Of a DNA stretch of 64,000 nt, positions 1-11,900 are shown piece by piece (position 1 is the stretch's first letter; each line of letters begins with the position of its first letter). A model generated the notes under the pieces. It was not told where the DNA came from, did not search any database, and saw only the letters and a program-made list of their open reading frames with translations. The stretch spans positions 744,001 to 808,000 of the forward strand of contig BCJC01000003.1 in the NCBI GenBank assembly GCA_001600175.1, written 5' to 3'. The stretch is from Erythrobasidium yunnanense (Eukaryota; Basidiomycota; Cystobasidiomycetes; Erythrobasidiales; Erythrobasidiaceae). The position numbers were made by a program, and so were the translations under genes.

Positions 1-802
1 CTCGGATCTTGCCGGTAAGCTAAAGTCACCAGCGAGCGTTGCAGGGTCTAATGGAAGGCTTGCCTAGATAAAACGTCCTCTATGTATGCACACTTTAGCG
101 AAGCTGCTTGCCCAGCCGCTGGACCAACTCCCAACGATGTCAGGGAAGGAAAAACCAAAACTGGTCCGTTTTGCAAGCACACACAGCAGCGCGACAAGCG
201 AAGGGTCGGAAGAAATGTCCACACCTGCAACATCTGTGGACAGCCACAATCAGGGCGAAGCCAGGTCTGGCCTGCAGGATGCACCGGTCATAGCAGAAAG
301 CCATAGCGCGCCGGCCAAAAGAAAGATTCTTCTGGTCGAGGATAATATCGTCAATTCAAAATTAGGGCAGCGTATGCTGACTGCATTGGGCTACGAGACG
401 ATCCTAGCCTATAACGGGCTAGAAGCCTTCGAAGCTGTAAAGTCATGGCATGATCAGATCTATGCAGTTTTGATGGACTTGCAGGTATGACTTCTTGCAT
501 TCAGCCCCGGCTGCAAACTGACATCAACCCACAGATGCCTGTTATGAGCGGAGATCAGAGCACCGCGCTCATTCGGAAATACGAAGAAGAACATGGGCTC
601 CGTCGACTTGCAATTATCGCTCTCAGTGCGAATGTCAACACAGCGAGTAGCAGCAAGCTTTTGGACGCGGGGGCGGACGGTTTCGCAGGCAAGCCGATTT
701 CGATGAAAGGACTGGAAGAAGGCGAGTTCTATCCTAAGCATCGTGCACAGCAAGCTAATCAGGTCGATTGCAGCCATCAACCGTTTTGCAGGCAGCATAT
801 AG
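1..802 (+). CDS. Response-regulator receiver domain, 3' end of a probable hybrid histidine kinase (partial)
   Basis: The 5' end lies outside the window. Proposed exons are 1-14, 99-484, 535-725 and 763-802; the joins are in frame. The protein has a linker and then a complete receiver (REC) domain, starting at ILLVEDNIVN with the acidic pair E-D. The phospho-acceptor Asp is in LMDLQMPVMSG, whose codons are split by the intron at 485-534. The conserved Thr/Ser position falls in IIALSAN, and the Lys in GKPIS. Such domains take a phosphate from a histidine kinase or a phosphotransfer protein in fungal two-component signalling. A lone C-terminal REC after a long linker fits a hybrid kinase, but the kinase part is not seen. 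The last intron (726-762, 37 bases) is short. If it is not removed, the frame runs to 864 with an unlikely tail; splicing gives the plausible end AAINRFAGSI. Confidence 0.75.
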
Positions 803-1133
803 GGTATTTTCGATTCACAAGGGATTCTTGTCATGCAGGGACGCGGGTCGCATCACGGGCATAAGTCATATGTATCAGAGCTCACTCATCATTACAGCAA
901 CATGCAGCATCTATCATTTCGGGCAGTGAAACGGGCTTGCAGAGACCTTGTTTGGCCAATCTTAGAACGCGTCTCTTCCGCACGCCACGCTCACCTGCCT
1001 ATGGAACCTTTGAGAACAGGGCAATATCCGCAGCCTCCGAAATGGCTTGTCACTTGTGCAGCATTCACCCCTCTGTTCTGTCACATACAAACCCTACACC
1101 CGCAAGATCATTCACCCTGTCCCAGACATCTTC
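803..1133. other. Intergenic region
   Basis: This is the 3' flank of the receiver-domain gene and the promoter of the first small secreted protein gene. I see no further gene, repeat or strong TATA box. Confidence 0.5.
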
Positions 1134-1871
1134 ATGAGGGTTCAGCTACCAGTCATCTTCTCCGCGCTGTGTTCGCTAGGGGCTGCACTCGCTGCAGACT
1201 TCCAGCCTAACGATGACGAAGGACTTGTTCTTATCGGATACAAGGATAAGATCTTCACTGCAGAGCCGTGAGTCTTTCAAAACAGTGCTTCGCGCAGGTG
1301 ACTGAGTGAGCATGTGAAGACGAGATCCATGTCCTCAAGATGCCCTCAGGTCCCAAGGAGGGAACGCTACTCACAGGCGGAATCAAGGCCGATGTCTATC
1401 AGACAAACTTAGTAGTAGATAACGGTACAAGATTCTACTTCATCGACGTGCCACAAAGCGGCCAGCATGATTGGACTCATAGCTACGCCTGTAAGCTGCG
1501 TTAGCGCATTGATCACCACCCAGAATCACCGTTGACCTTTATCCCGGCTTCGCTGAAGACTACCAGAAGAATGGCGCTGCTTCGAACATATACATGAAAC
1601 ACGACGTCAAGGTAAGGGCGCTGACCGCTTCATGGCAATCTAGCTGATCGTAGTCTGTTCGCAGAGAATCACTTTCACAGACACCTCGTACACATGTCAG
1701 GCAGGCTGCGGTACAGCGGTATGTGCTTCATATACTGCCATTCTAGAGGCACACTGACTGGTTCCTAATGACTTGCCGCGACAGTGCACAGCTTATGCGG
1801 ATTTCAATTCAGTCGCGCGCGTCATAGCAACCTACGCCACGCAGGGAAGCGAGACTACATGGTCTACTTGA
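1134..1871 (+). CDS. Small secreted cysteine protein, family 1 copy A (possibly damaged)
   Basis: Exon 1 (1134-1267) encodes a signal peptide (MRVQLPVIFSALCSLGAALA) and the family motif DFQPNDDEGLVLIGYKDK. Later exons match the two neighbouring paralogs in sequence and intron position: about 1320-1490, 1559-1611, 1665-1718 and 1785-1871, ending in YTCQAGCGTA and then CTAYADFNS. The first intron is the problem. The donor at 1268 is conserved, but I find no acceptor that joins exon 1 in frame to the exon 2 reading frame (CEDEIH, then WTHSYAYY). Either a non-canonical splice is used or this copy is broken. The function is unknown. The size, signal peptide and paired cysteines resemble secreted effector-like fungal proteins, which is inference. 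Confidence 0.6.
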
Positions 1872-2273
1872 TCACCACTTGATGCCAGATCGATGGATAT
1901 GAAGCTGCGGCTCACCGTTACTGCCGTACATCTGTATCTAAATCCTGCCACATGCCTAACTTTCGTCTTTGATGAGCTCAATTCCCTCAACTAAAGTATA
2001 TCGCCGGTACACTGCCAAAGTCTCCTGATCTGCACAAGCCTATGCAGCTTTCCCTTCTATGATAGCGCAATTAGGGTAGACGGGGCAGAATCATCGCTTG
2101 ATATCCACTCAGGTATCGCTTAGTACCCATTCCGGCCGTCATCCTTTCCCGCTCAGCCACTCTGAGACATCCGCCCATCGCGACTCCGACCGTCACCCTC
2201 TGCTTCCCCTCAGGCTGGTCCTAAATACAAATATTCACAGCTCAAATACACATCAAGAAATCCAAGCGCGACT
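1872..2273. other. Intergenic region
   Basis: This is the spacer between copies A and B of the secreted family. It is AT-richer just before the B start, as expected for a promoter and leader. No gene or repeat was recognised. Confidence 0.45.
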
Positions 2274-3005
2274 ATGCACTATCTTACAGCCGCCGCAATC
2301 ACTTTCGCTTGTGTCTCACAACTAGTCGGCGCTGATTTTGTACCGAACGATGATGAAGGTTTGGTCATCATGCAGTATCAGGACAAGTTCTACACTGCCG
2401 CACCGTGAGTACACCACCAGCTGAGACATCAATCGCGCTGATAGTGGCCTGCAGATACCAGCCCTGTCCAGAGAAGCACAGCGAATACAACAGTGATCTT
2501 CTCGGAACAGCTGCTATGGGAGCGGGGCGCGAGTTCGGCACATATGTCATTCCTCCTGACAATCCGGGCGGTGGCCCTTTAAGCATAGTTGTGCCGGAGA
2601 GTTTGAACTGGTCAGAAAGCTTTGCATGTGAGTATTCCGTCCCTGCGCATTGCGCATGCACAGCTGACATAGACGCGGCGCCCTAGATTATCGAGTAAAG
2701 TCAGATCCTCCCGCTACCTATCGAGTGTACGGTGTCAAGGTCAGAAGTCTCTGACGACCAGTGTCGATCAAGCTGATTCTGTACATATTTTAGCGCACTT
2801 CCTTTCCCGACAGTGCCTATACTTGTCAGCCCGGATGTACCACAGTCGTGAGTGCTTTAACTTCGGACAGCCGAGTCCGCTCAGTAGTTTGGACTTATTC
2901 TATGACGTTCAGTGCGCCAAGAAAGCCGACTTCAATTCACAGGCCAAAGTGGTAGCCACGTATGCTAAAGGCTGGACTTTGAAGAAGTGGGGCGAGAAGA
3001 GCTGA
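2274..3005 (+). CDS. Small secreted cysteine protein, family 1 copy B
   Basis: There are five exons: 2274-2404, 2455-2627, 2687-2739, 2794-2847 and 2913-3005, with all joins in frame. The product is about 167 residues. A signal peptide (MHYLTAAAITFACVSQLVGA) is followed by DFVPNDDEGLVIMQYQDK, a PYQPCPE motif, SFAYY, YTCQPGCTTV and CAKKADFNSQAKVV. Four cysteines lie in the mature chain. The four introns sit at the same codons and phases as in copies A and C, so the three genes arose by tandem duplication of an intron-bearing ancestor. No known domain is recognised. The protein is probably exported. A role in host or microbe interaction is only a guess from size, secretion and clustering. Confidence 0.85.
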
Positions 3006-3355
3006 AGGATATGAGACTTCTGCTTCTTATCCGCGCGTCCGCTCGTTGAATTGTAGCTGCAAGCCATGGCAAGACGTCTAGCTTCCGCATTCTCGCCTCT
3101 TCTATGTGCCCTAAACAACGAGCCCGCAACCCCCGATGGCATCAACCAACGGATCACGAGCGCAGATTGTGGCCGAATATGGCTTGGTACACCGACACCG
3201 ATCATTCACATCGCTTCTCATCCATCTCGGCTGGCTCCCTTTCCTTCGTCATAGTCTCTCCTGAAGAAGAGTTTCCTACTTGCTCTTACTGCTGATGACT
3301 GGCTGCTTCTGCAAGAACTGAGCACATACCTTCAAGCGTATCGCAATCCGTGATC
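3006..3355. other. Intergenic region
   Basis: This is the spacer between copies B and C. It holds short spurious reading frames only; no gene or repeat was recognised. Confidence 0.45.
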
Positions 3356-4095
3356 ATGCACTATCTTGCTGCCGTTATTCTCGTCCTGGCGTGTGCTGCG
3401 CATATCGCCAGGTGCGACTTCATCCCAGAACCTTCTGAAAGCTTGGTTGTCATTCAGTACAAGGACAAATTCTATACGGCCGCGCCGTGAGTGTCAGCCA
3501 TCGGTGACCTCGTAGCGTGCTGAGGCGGTAAGCTCAGGTACGACGGTTGCCCGGACATACACAGTCAGGAGCCAAGTGACCTCCTTGGCTTAAGGCCAAT
3601 GGGCTCTGGTATCAAGCTAATGACTGTCATCGCTCCTCCTGGCGGTCCAGATACCCAAGTCTTGACTGTTGATATTCAGCGCCTACGCACCAGGTGGGAC
3701 TGGGAACAAAGCTATGCGTGTGAGTGATGTCGTGAAGATGCGGTACCAGCTCTGACACCAGTATTCGCCTGTTTCAAGATTACCAGGACGACTCTGATCC
3801 TTCAAACGAATACCGGCTCTACTGGGCCAACGTAAGATGTGTGCCTTTGGGACACATCGATCAAATCATTAATGCTGTTTTACCCATCTAGCGGATTGAA
3901 TTCCCAGACAATGGCTACACATGCCAGCCCAAATGCACCACAGCAGTAAGTCAGTCTCTCGAGTATCGGGGACTCTGCTCATCAGGATGCGCGACTATCC
4001 CTTAGTGCTCCAAGCAAGCCGAATTTAATTCTGAAGCAAAAGTCGTCGCTGCCATCGGGAAGAAATGGATACAGAGAAAATGGGGTGAGGTGTAG
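3356..4095 (+). CDS. Small secreted cysteine protein, family 1 copy C
   Basis: There are five exons: 3356-3486, 3538-3719, 3779-3831, 3892-3945 and 4006-4095. The signal peptide is MHYLAAVILVLACAAHIARC, followed by DFIPEPSESLVVIQYKDK. Conserved family blocks follow: PYDGCPDIH, SYAYYQDD, YTCQPKCTTA and CSKQAEFNSEAKVVAA. It shares with copy B the MHYL start, the cysteine positions, the aromatic YY after exon 2 and a basic Trp-containing tail (KKW/RKW). The middle of the chain is the most variable part. The gene ends 171 bases before the convergent YTA12-type gene. The product is a secreted protein of unknown function. Confidence 0.85.
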
Positions 4096-4266
4096 GCCCA
4101 CGTTGTTACCTAAAGCGATCGTTTGCAAGAATAACCCCCAGCGTTGGTTGACCAATGGGAACTAGAGGCGAAGTGCGATCGATATTTTACATCACGTATA
4201 TATACACATAGACTCTCCACGAATATAACACGAGAATATCGAACGAGCTCATTATAATGCGATGAT

Positions 4267-7200
4267 CTATAGAGACGGTTGAGAAGGTCGTGCAGCAGCG
4301 AGGGGTCCTTCTTCGATACCGCCCGGTAGGGGAGCATCTCGTCCATGCTCACCACCAGCTGAGCCGAAAGGTTTCGACCACCCTAACTGTTTAGCAGTCT
4401 CTTGATCCTGCTCGATAAAAGGCCTCTCCCCTAATAGACGGACCATATCTTCTCTGTTGATAATTTCCTTCTCGAGTAGTAGCTTGGCGACCTTTTCGAC
4501 AGCCTCTTTCTTCTCTGTCAAGAGCTCCGTCGTCCGCTTATGCGCTTCCTGGATCAGCCGCCTGACCTCTTCGTCGATGAGCTGACCAGTCTTCTCGCTA
4601 AATGGCTTCTGGAAGCTTCCATCATCTTGCTTGTAGCTCACGGGCCCTATCGCCGAGCTCATGCCGTAAGAAGCGACTATTTGCTGGCAGATGTTCGATA
4701 TCTTCTGCAGATCATCTATGTATCGTCGTCAGCCAATGCGCGAAACCTTCAGAGGTCATAACTGACCTTGAGCACCCGTCGTTATCCGCTTGAAGAAGAT
4801 TTCTTCAGACACTCGCCCGCCAAGCGTCATGGCGACACGGTCCATGAGTGCCTCCGTCGTGTACAGGAAGCGTTCCTTGGGCACATATTGCGCATATCCA
4901 AGGGTACCAACACCTCGCGGAACGATGGAGACTTTTAGTCTGTGGAATTATATACTTAGCTCTGCAGACCTTTGATATACGCAGACAACTTACAAAGGAT
5001 CAGCATGCTCGAGGAACCAACCGCAGACAGCATGTCCGGCTTCGTGATACGCGACCGTCGTTTTCTCCTCTGGACTAAGGACTCTGCTTTTCCTTTCAAG
5101 ACCAGCGATGACGCGCTCGATAGCAGCTTCGAAGTGTCCTTCCGTGACGTAGTCTGCTCCCTTTCTTGCTGCAATCAGAGCAGCTTCATTACACACATTT
5201 GCGATGTCTGCACCAGAGAACCCGGGCGTATGTACTGCTAGCTTCTTGGCCAGATGTGCCATCATGGGTGAGACATCGACATCGTCTGGATTTTCAATGT
5301 CTTCTTGGCCGGCCTCGTCGGATGTCGTAGCTGATTGTTTTGATGGAGAAGCAGTGGAAGGAAGCGGTTGGGGATTGAAAGGCTGCGGCTGAGCTGAGGC
5401 TTCGGTTGCTCTCGATAGATGCGCATCTTTGAGTAGGTGGCTATTATTCAGATCGACCACTACCTCTCCGACTCCTGCTGAAGAACCAGGCTCTTGTACA
5501 GAAGATGCAGACTGAGTAGCCGGCATTGCATCAGCTGCAGGCGCCGCGCTGCCTGAACCAAGTGATTCGCTATCGTCATCTGCCGTCTTCTTGTTCTCCT
5601 GCGTCTTCTTTGCCTCCTTCATACTCAGCACGAGCGGCCGCAGGTGTACCTTGAAGATCTGTCTTCGCCCACCGACATCCGGGTTACCGACTGCGATGTT
5701 CCTGTCGAATCGACCAGGTCGCAGCAGAGCGTTATCCAGTACATCTACTCGATTCGTGCCTGCCAGAACGACGACTTGTTCCTTCGTGCCGAATCCGTCC
5801 ATCTCGACTAGCAGCTGATTGAGCGTACTCTCTCGCTCGTCGTTCCCTCCGAACTGGCCGCCTTTGCCTCTTGCTTTACCGATAGCGTCGATCTCATCGA
5901 TGAAGATGATAGAAGGTGCGTTCTTCTTTGCCGTAGCGAATAGATCACGAACTCGGGAAGAACCGACACCAACGAACATCTCGACGAACTCTGACCCAGA
6001 TACAGAAAGGAAGGGAACACCCGCCTCACCAGCTGTAGCTTTTGCAAGTAGGGTTTTACCGGTTCCAGGAGGACCAGAGATGATGGCGCCACGAGGGATC
6101 TTGGCTCCTAGACGTTGGTACTTCTTAGGCTCTTGAAGGAACTTGACAAACTCCATGATCTCTTCCTTTGCTTCATCCATACCTGCGACATCCTTGAAGC
6201 GGACTTTGACATCGGTCTCTTGCTGCATACGCGCAAAGGAGAACTCAGCAATTGGAAACATATTATGAGTGACTGCTGCGACTCACGTTGAACATCCGCG
6301 CCTTGGACTTGCCAACGCCAAAGATGCCTCCTGGTCCTCCGCCAATTCCGCCAGAAGCTCCACCTCCCGCTCTCCTTGATAGGTAGTACAGAAGACCAAC
6401 GATCATAAAGGTAGGTGCGAAGCTGAGAAGAGTGTTTGAGATGCTAGTTTCATCTTTATACGCAACAGGCACTCTTTCCGCGCTCGGGATGCTCAATTCA
6501 GCTTGCGCATCCTCGAGCTTCTTCTCGAATGCTTCGACTGAACCAATGGAGAAGTAGTAGCTAGATCTTCCATCCGCAGCTGGACTCTGTGGGTAGAGTA
6601 CGCCTGTCGCATTGCTGTGTAGATGGACCCGGACTTTGGATCGATTAACGACCGTGAGCTTGTCTACCAGTCCCTTATCCAGGAAGGCAGTCCTGAACTC
6701 TTGCCATGTAATCTCGCGCGCCGACGATTCGGAGGTCGATAGGTAGAGGAAGAGAAGGAGTGATCCGACGGGTACGATGTACGATCCTAGGCTGTTGGGC
6801 AGCTGTGGCCCGCCGGAGCTACCTCCACTTGATCCACCTGATGATCCTTCCTTGCTCTTATCGGTGTGGCTCTCTTTATCCTTTCCTGAGTTCTCGCCGA
6901 GGCTGAACGGGAAAGCGTCCTTGCCTAGCTTTCTGGGCGAGTTTGCGCCAGACAGCTTGTTGCCAGCTGTATTGCTAGGTCCTCCTTTACGTACAGCTCC
7001 TTTAAAGAAGTCTTCCAAGCCAGGAAAGGGCGACGATGATGACGGTTTGCCAGGCTGCGAGGAGTCAGCATCATCCCGCTCATTCTGGACTTTCTTGTCT
7101 TCTGTCGATTCCTTGCCCTTGTTGTTGTTGTTGTTACTGCTGCTTTCTGTAGCGTAACTTCTTGCGAGCTGCTTCCTGCTGCCGCTGCTGCTCGATGATG

Positions 7201-7309
7201 GCCAGCTCGAGGTCGATGCCACTGGCCCAAGTCGATGAGGTCGAGCCAGCGTCGCTCGAAGCGCTGAGGCCGACGACGATGCAGGCGTAAGTACTATAGC
7301 TCTTCGCAT
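4267..7309 (-). CDS. YTA12: Mitochondrial m-AAA protease subunit, Yta12 type
   Basis: This is an ATP-dependent zinc metalloprotease of the mitochondrial inner membrane, which degrades or processes matrix-side membrane proteins as a hexamer with Afg3. Exons, in transcript order, are 7309-6287, 6222-4994, 4939-4767 and 4715-4267 (957 residues). A basic, Ser-rich targeting sequence and an Asn run come first. Two membrane helices follow at about residues 175-192 and 292-310, flanking the intermembrane domain ([17 protein letters not shown]). The AAA module has Walker A GPPGTGKT near 391, Walker B FIDEIDA near 448 and RPGRFDR; the protease site is HEAGH near 734. [20 protein letters not shown] and SVSGSEF favour Yta12 over Afg3. 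An unusual low-complexity insertion of about 100 residues (about 541-660) lies between the AAA core and the lid helices, just before [19 protein letters not shown]. Confidence 0.95.
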
Positions 7310-7736
7310 CGATGTATGTTCTGGCTATGATTTGGGATTGAAGCAAGAGCCGAGCTGCTGTCGTAAGCAATTCAAGTGGAATGATCAACTTGGAAAGCGG
7401 CGATAATCACGTATCGACTTGCGATTGTCTTTGGATTTCAGATAAGAGAGTATTGTAATTCAGATAGCAATGAGGTGCGCAGTAGCTCGCCAGATCTCAG
7501 TGTCTTCAATATCCGAATGCCGATGAAAGGCATTCATGATGTATATTATGGGACTACCTCCCTGCTCAGTCTTCAATGTACTACAGCTACATACGACGCT
7601 GATCTTATATACGCTGGCCTCGGACTTGGAGCTGGATCGGCTTATCACTATCGGTGATCCGCTTTCGTTGTGTACCATTCTATTCCATGAACTCTGCACT
7701 GACACTTCTGCACCCCCGATTATCTTGAAGATGGTC
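7310..7736. other. Intergenic region between two minus-strand mitochondrial genes
   Basis: This is the promoter of the m-AAA gene and the 3' flank of the small upstream gene. No coding sequence or repeat was recognised. Confidence 0.45.
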
Positions 7737-8419
7737 TTAGTTGGTCTTTGCGCGTTTGACGTCCTGCCAGTCAGGTCGAGCTAGAGGCTTTCCAGACTCA
7801 TCTGGTGTTTCTGGAAGTCGCCGGATCTGCAAGAAGATACATATAGCCTCAGCGGGTCTCCTTTTGGTTGAGGACGGCGAAGGAGGGACTTACATCGTTA
7901 TCGGTGAAGACTGCCAATTAAGCATAGCGTCAGCTTCATGGTTTGGGAGAAACGAAGAGGAAGCGAGACGGACGATGCTTGCTGATGGAGTATAGACCTC
8001 CAGAGACGGCCTTGAAGCGTTTTAACGTTAGCTAAGGTTGGATCCAGTCTCGGCCTGACTGACCAGGACAACGATGGCGTAGAGAGGGAAGAGCTCGGCA
8101 GAGAGCAGGGCGCTTCCCTAAAGCATAGAATCCAGAAGTGTATGCAGTGAGCATAGGTCCTGCGGCGATCATATTGGAAGGGAGATGCTGACCTTGGGCT
8201 AGAACGACAAGATTGTTCCAAGCAGGTATAGTACAGGAGTGGGCTTCATCAGGCATATGAACAGTACGTTCTCGAGTTGGCAGGCTGGCCAACCTTTGGA
8301 GTTTCAGCTTCGGCTCTTGCAACTCGAGACGTCTGGAAGCTGCGAGCGAAGGTAGGCGCAGAGGGCAAAGGTCGGGCGCGAGCTTGCATAGAGGAGCGTG
8401 TGAGAAGTCTGAAGGTCAT
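7737..8419 (-). CDS. Small mitochondrial membrane protein, possibly NDUFA4/B12D-like
   Basis: Proposed exons, in transcript order, are 8419-8268, 8112-8064, 8010-7974, 7910-7894 and 7826-7737, giving 114 residues in a consistent frame. The N-terminus (MTFRLLTRSSMQARARPLPS, then FARSFQTSRVARA) looks like a cleavable matrix-targeting signal. A single hydrophobic segment follows (AELFPLYAIVVLAVSGGLYS), then a polar tail with RRLPETPDESGKPLARPDW. The PL-x-A-I-V and G-G-x-Y pattern resembles the NDUFA4/B12D family of small respiratory-chain proteins. The tail lacks the family's usual Asp-Val-x-Trp motif, so the family is uncertain. Intron 1 (155 bases) is long for this genome and may hide a further exon. 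The 17-base exon 7894-7910 is very short. Confidence 0.55.
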
Positions 8420-8930
8420 GGCTGAGCGACCGTGTAATGGTTCGTCGAGTTGAAGACAGAAGAGCAGGCTGAGACTGCCCCTAGTCGTCATCTCCGGCTT
8501 ATCACCTTCAAGGCACGCCGAGCAAGCTGAGAGCGCAAGGAAAGTATCGCAACAGCCTTGCATCTCTCGTATTACCCTAAGCTAAGCGAAAGACCAGCTA
8601 TCTATAACACCCGTGTGTAAAGACAACGAAAGCACGAAATAAGATAATAACGGAAGAAACGAGTGTGGGAGTGATAGAGTAGTCTATGTAATCAACAGAA
8701 GAGGCACATAGTCAGGCGGCACTGCTACTACTGATGAATGAGGCTAATACTTCTAGGAGATAAAAACGAATGGAAACGAAGTAGCGCGTCTTGATCGAGG
8801 CATTTCAGCACGGCCATGCCATCAGAGAACGGAAGTGTGATATATGATAAGGTATACATATAGCTTGGATTGTATATATTCCGCACGAATCGGCCCAGTC
8901 TTTGTGCAGATCAGATCCCCCAGGCTATAA
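8420..8930. other. Intergenic region
   Basis: This holds the 3' flank of the kinase gene and the promoter of the small mitochondrial gene, both on the minus strand. It is A-rich around 8600-8800. No gene was recognised. Confidence 0.45.
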
Positions 8931-11900
8931 TCACGAGTGATGCGAGTGATGCTGTTGATGATACATATTATGAGACACAAAGTTCGAGTGTCCAGATATT
9001 GTGGAGTTGTTCGAGTTCTGCGACTGCGACGTCCGAGGCAGAGAGCCCGCCGGCGAGCCAGGGAATGAGAACTCTTTCGGCGGAGGATGGTCGAAGGATG
9101 AAATACCGGGAAGGATGATACTGTGCTGCTGATGGCTATGTCCGCCTGTTCCAGGTGCTGACCCTGGATGTTTGGCGAATTGACCATGAGAAGGCATGTG
9201 TGGTGTAGGGTGGTTGTAGTAAGGACTGGAAGGATGTTGCGAATCACCTCCTGCAGACGTAGGAGACGTAGAACCTGCTCCTGATGCAGATCTAGAGTCC
9301 GACTCAGCAGCTGTAAGGCCTTGGAATCTGCCTACAAGCCCAAACTCCAGACTACTAGAATTAGAGCCTGATGTACCCAGATCTCGCCTAGACGAGTATG
9401 AATGACCGCTGTTCTGCGATCCGACGGAAAGATGGCTCTGTCCGCCAAACGAAGCGACAGACGGCGATCTCCGCAGAGGCGCCAGTAAACCACCAGTAAC
9501 GACAGTCCGTCCAGGTCTCGAAGCACCAGGATCGCTGTCGAATGTATTTGTGGTGCTGACTGTACTGGCTGTAGCATGTGAAGAGATACTGAACCGCCTC
9601 TCTGACCGTGTCTCGCTGGATGACATCGAGTGAACATCGTCATCATCGTCCCGCCGCCGTGCTTTGAACCGCATGTCGGACGAATATGGCTGGTGAGCAG
9701 GGTACTGCTGGTTCCGAGGTCTATAAAAACTACTCTCGTCAGCTTGACCTTCATTGCACAAATTCGATGGAATTGCTCACCCTCCATCTTCCTGTATTTG
9801 CGGCATCCTGCTGTTAAGGATGATTTGCTGTTTCCTTGCCGCCGCCTCAAGCAACATTCTCTGCTTCTCTTTATCCTGTTCTCTCTGTAGCTGAGCCGCC
9901 TGCTGCTGAGCCTTCGACATGATACCTGGCATCTGGTGTTGTCCAACATTATGGAGCGGATCAGCAGCCTGTGCGAGTGCTTGTCGTTTCTGCATGACTG
10001 CTCTTGCTCGATCCCTCGCTGCGCGCTGAGCTGCTTCTCTCTTGGCTTTCTCCGCTTCTTTCGCCAACCGTTCGGCTTCTTTCTTTGCTTTCTTCGGGTC
10101 GAGAGGAATGCTTGGCGAAGAAGTAGCAGCGGCTGGTACTTCGACACTCCGCTCTGAAGGACTCCGCTTGAGCGAAGTCGTTCCAGACCGAATGGAAGCG
10201 GAAGAAGCGACGACTGCTGCAGCTGCAGCAGCTGCATTCGCATTGATGACAGCTTGTTGTTGTTGCTGTTGCTGAGCTGCAAAACTTGGTGGCACAACCA
10301 GGGGCTGTTGTTGCGGATGGCTATAGGCAGGTTGTTGATGCGACGAACTGCCAGAGTTAAGGATACTGCTCATCCATCCTCTCTTGCCAGACTTGGTTGA
10401 AGTCGTGGTTGTAGCATTGTTCGAAGATGAAGAAGCTGCGGCTTTGAGGCTTTCTGTGCTTCCTGAATTGCTGACGTGCGCATTCTGCGAGCGCTGTAAT
10501 GCTTCCCTCTCGAAGTCCACCGAGAAATTATCCGAATCGTTCCTCTGTCTTCTCATTCCCTGTACATAAGGGTTTGGCGCATGATGCAGAGAAGGCGGCT
10601 GTGAATGCGACTGAGGTTGCAACTGAGATTGCGATATAGAGAATTTCGGACTTGGGGGAGCTTCTCCATAACTTGCAGGGAAAGAAAGAATCGAAGCTGC
10701 TCGTGTAGGAGCAATACCTTCGAAGATCGACCCGTCGTAGAATGTAGATGCTCCACCTGCAGAACCGCGTCGCCCTCCTTGTCCGAGACCGGAATAGATG
10801 GAAGGGTTGTAGTATGAGCCAGAATGGACGGAAGAGGCATAGCCGTTCGCGCCTTGGCGTAAGGGATGTTGTTGTCGAGAAGGCTGGGAGAGATGGTGAT
10901 GATAATGCGAAGAAGGTAGAGGTGGAGGCAGTGATGAAGAAGGCGAGTCTGAGGGTCCTTGACCAAACGAATATACGGAACTCGGCACAGGACTTGGGGG
11001 AGCTTGAGCATGCGCTTGTTGCTGCTGTGCTTGCTGTTCCTGACCGTATTGCCCGCCGAGATACTGCGATTGTGTCTGATGAATCGACGGGAGATGCGGC
11101 GATAAAGAAGTCTCATCCTCCATATTGACATCACTGACCGATTCCGGATATCCCATATTGGGACTCGACAGATTGCTCGTCGTTGAGCCTCCCATATGTA
11201 CTTGTACCCCCGCGAGCGCCGAGCTATCCGACATGACTGAGTGCGCGATAGAGTGCCTATCGCGCGCTTGAGAGGCGGAAGCATAGTACTCGGACTGTGA
11301 ATGAGAAGAAGGAGCAGGAGAACCTGGAATGCCGTTTCCATTTGCGTGGGCGTAGTGTGAGGAGTGAGGCAAGGGAAGACCGCCTGAAGTAGGCTCGAAA
11401 GGCACTTTCCCATTTTGCGAAGAATGAGAATGCGAGGGCGGGACTTCTCTCGAGACTGCAGAATTGGGCGTAGGTAGTGTATACGGCTGCTGCTGTTGGA
11501 TCTGGACCTTCGGTGGCTGCACTTGCTGAGCCTGCTGCTGCGCTTGTGCTTGTGCGCGTAAGAGATGATTCGGCAATGCCGGTACGAGCGTTGGCTTGAG
11601 TCTACTCGCGACTTTCGAGAAGTACGCATGATTGAGACAATCGATAGTCGTGAGGCGCGTTTTCGGCTCGTACCGCATGAGGTCTTCCATTATTTCCACT
11701 AGCTGATGCGGGACTTGATTCATGTCGTAGAGAGACGAGAACTCCATCGGCATGATTTTAGGAAAAGAAAACCCGACGTGTTTAGCCATTTTTATGCCTC
11801 GTTCCCAGGTCCCTCCTCCCCTTATCCGCCTTGTGCTACTGCTAGAGGACGAACTGCGGAAATGCGGCTCGTACATCCCATATTCCGAAGATGGGTCGCC

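Noticed and set aside
726-864. Read-through end of the receiver-domain gene at 864
   Set aside because: The tail after residue GLEEGE is Cys/His/Arg-rich and unlike any receiver end. A short intron gives a natural helix ending, though this is not certain.
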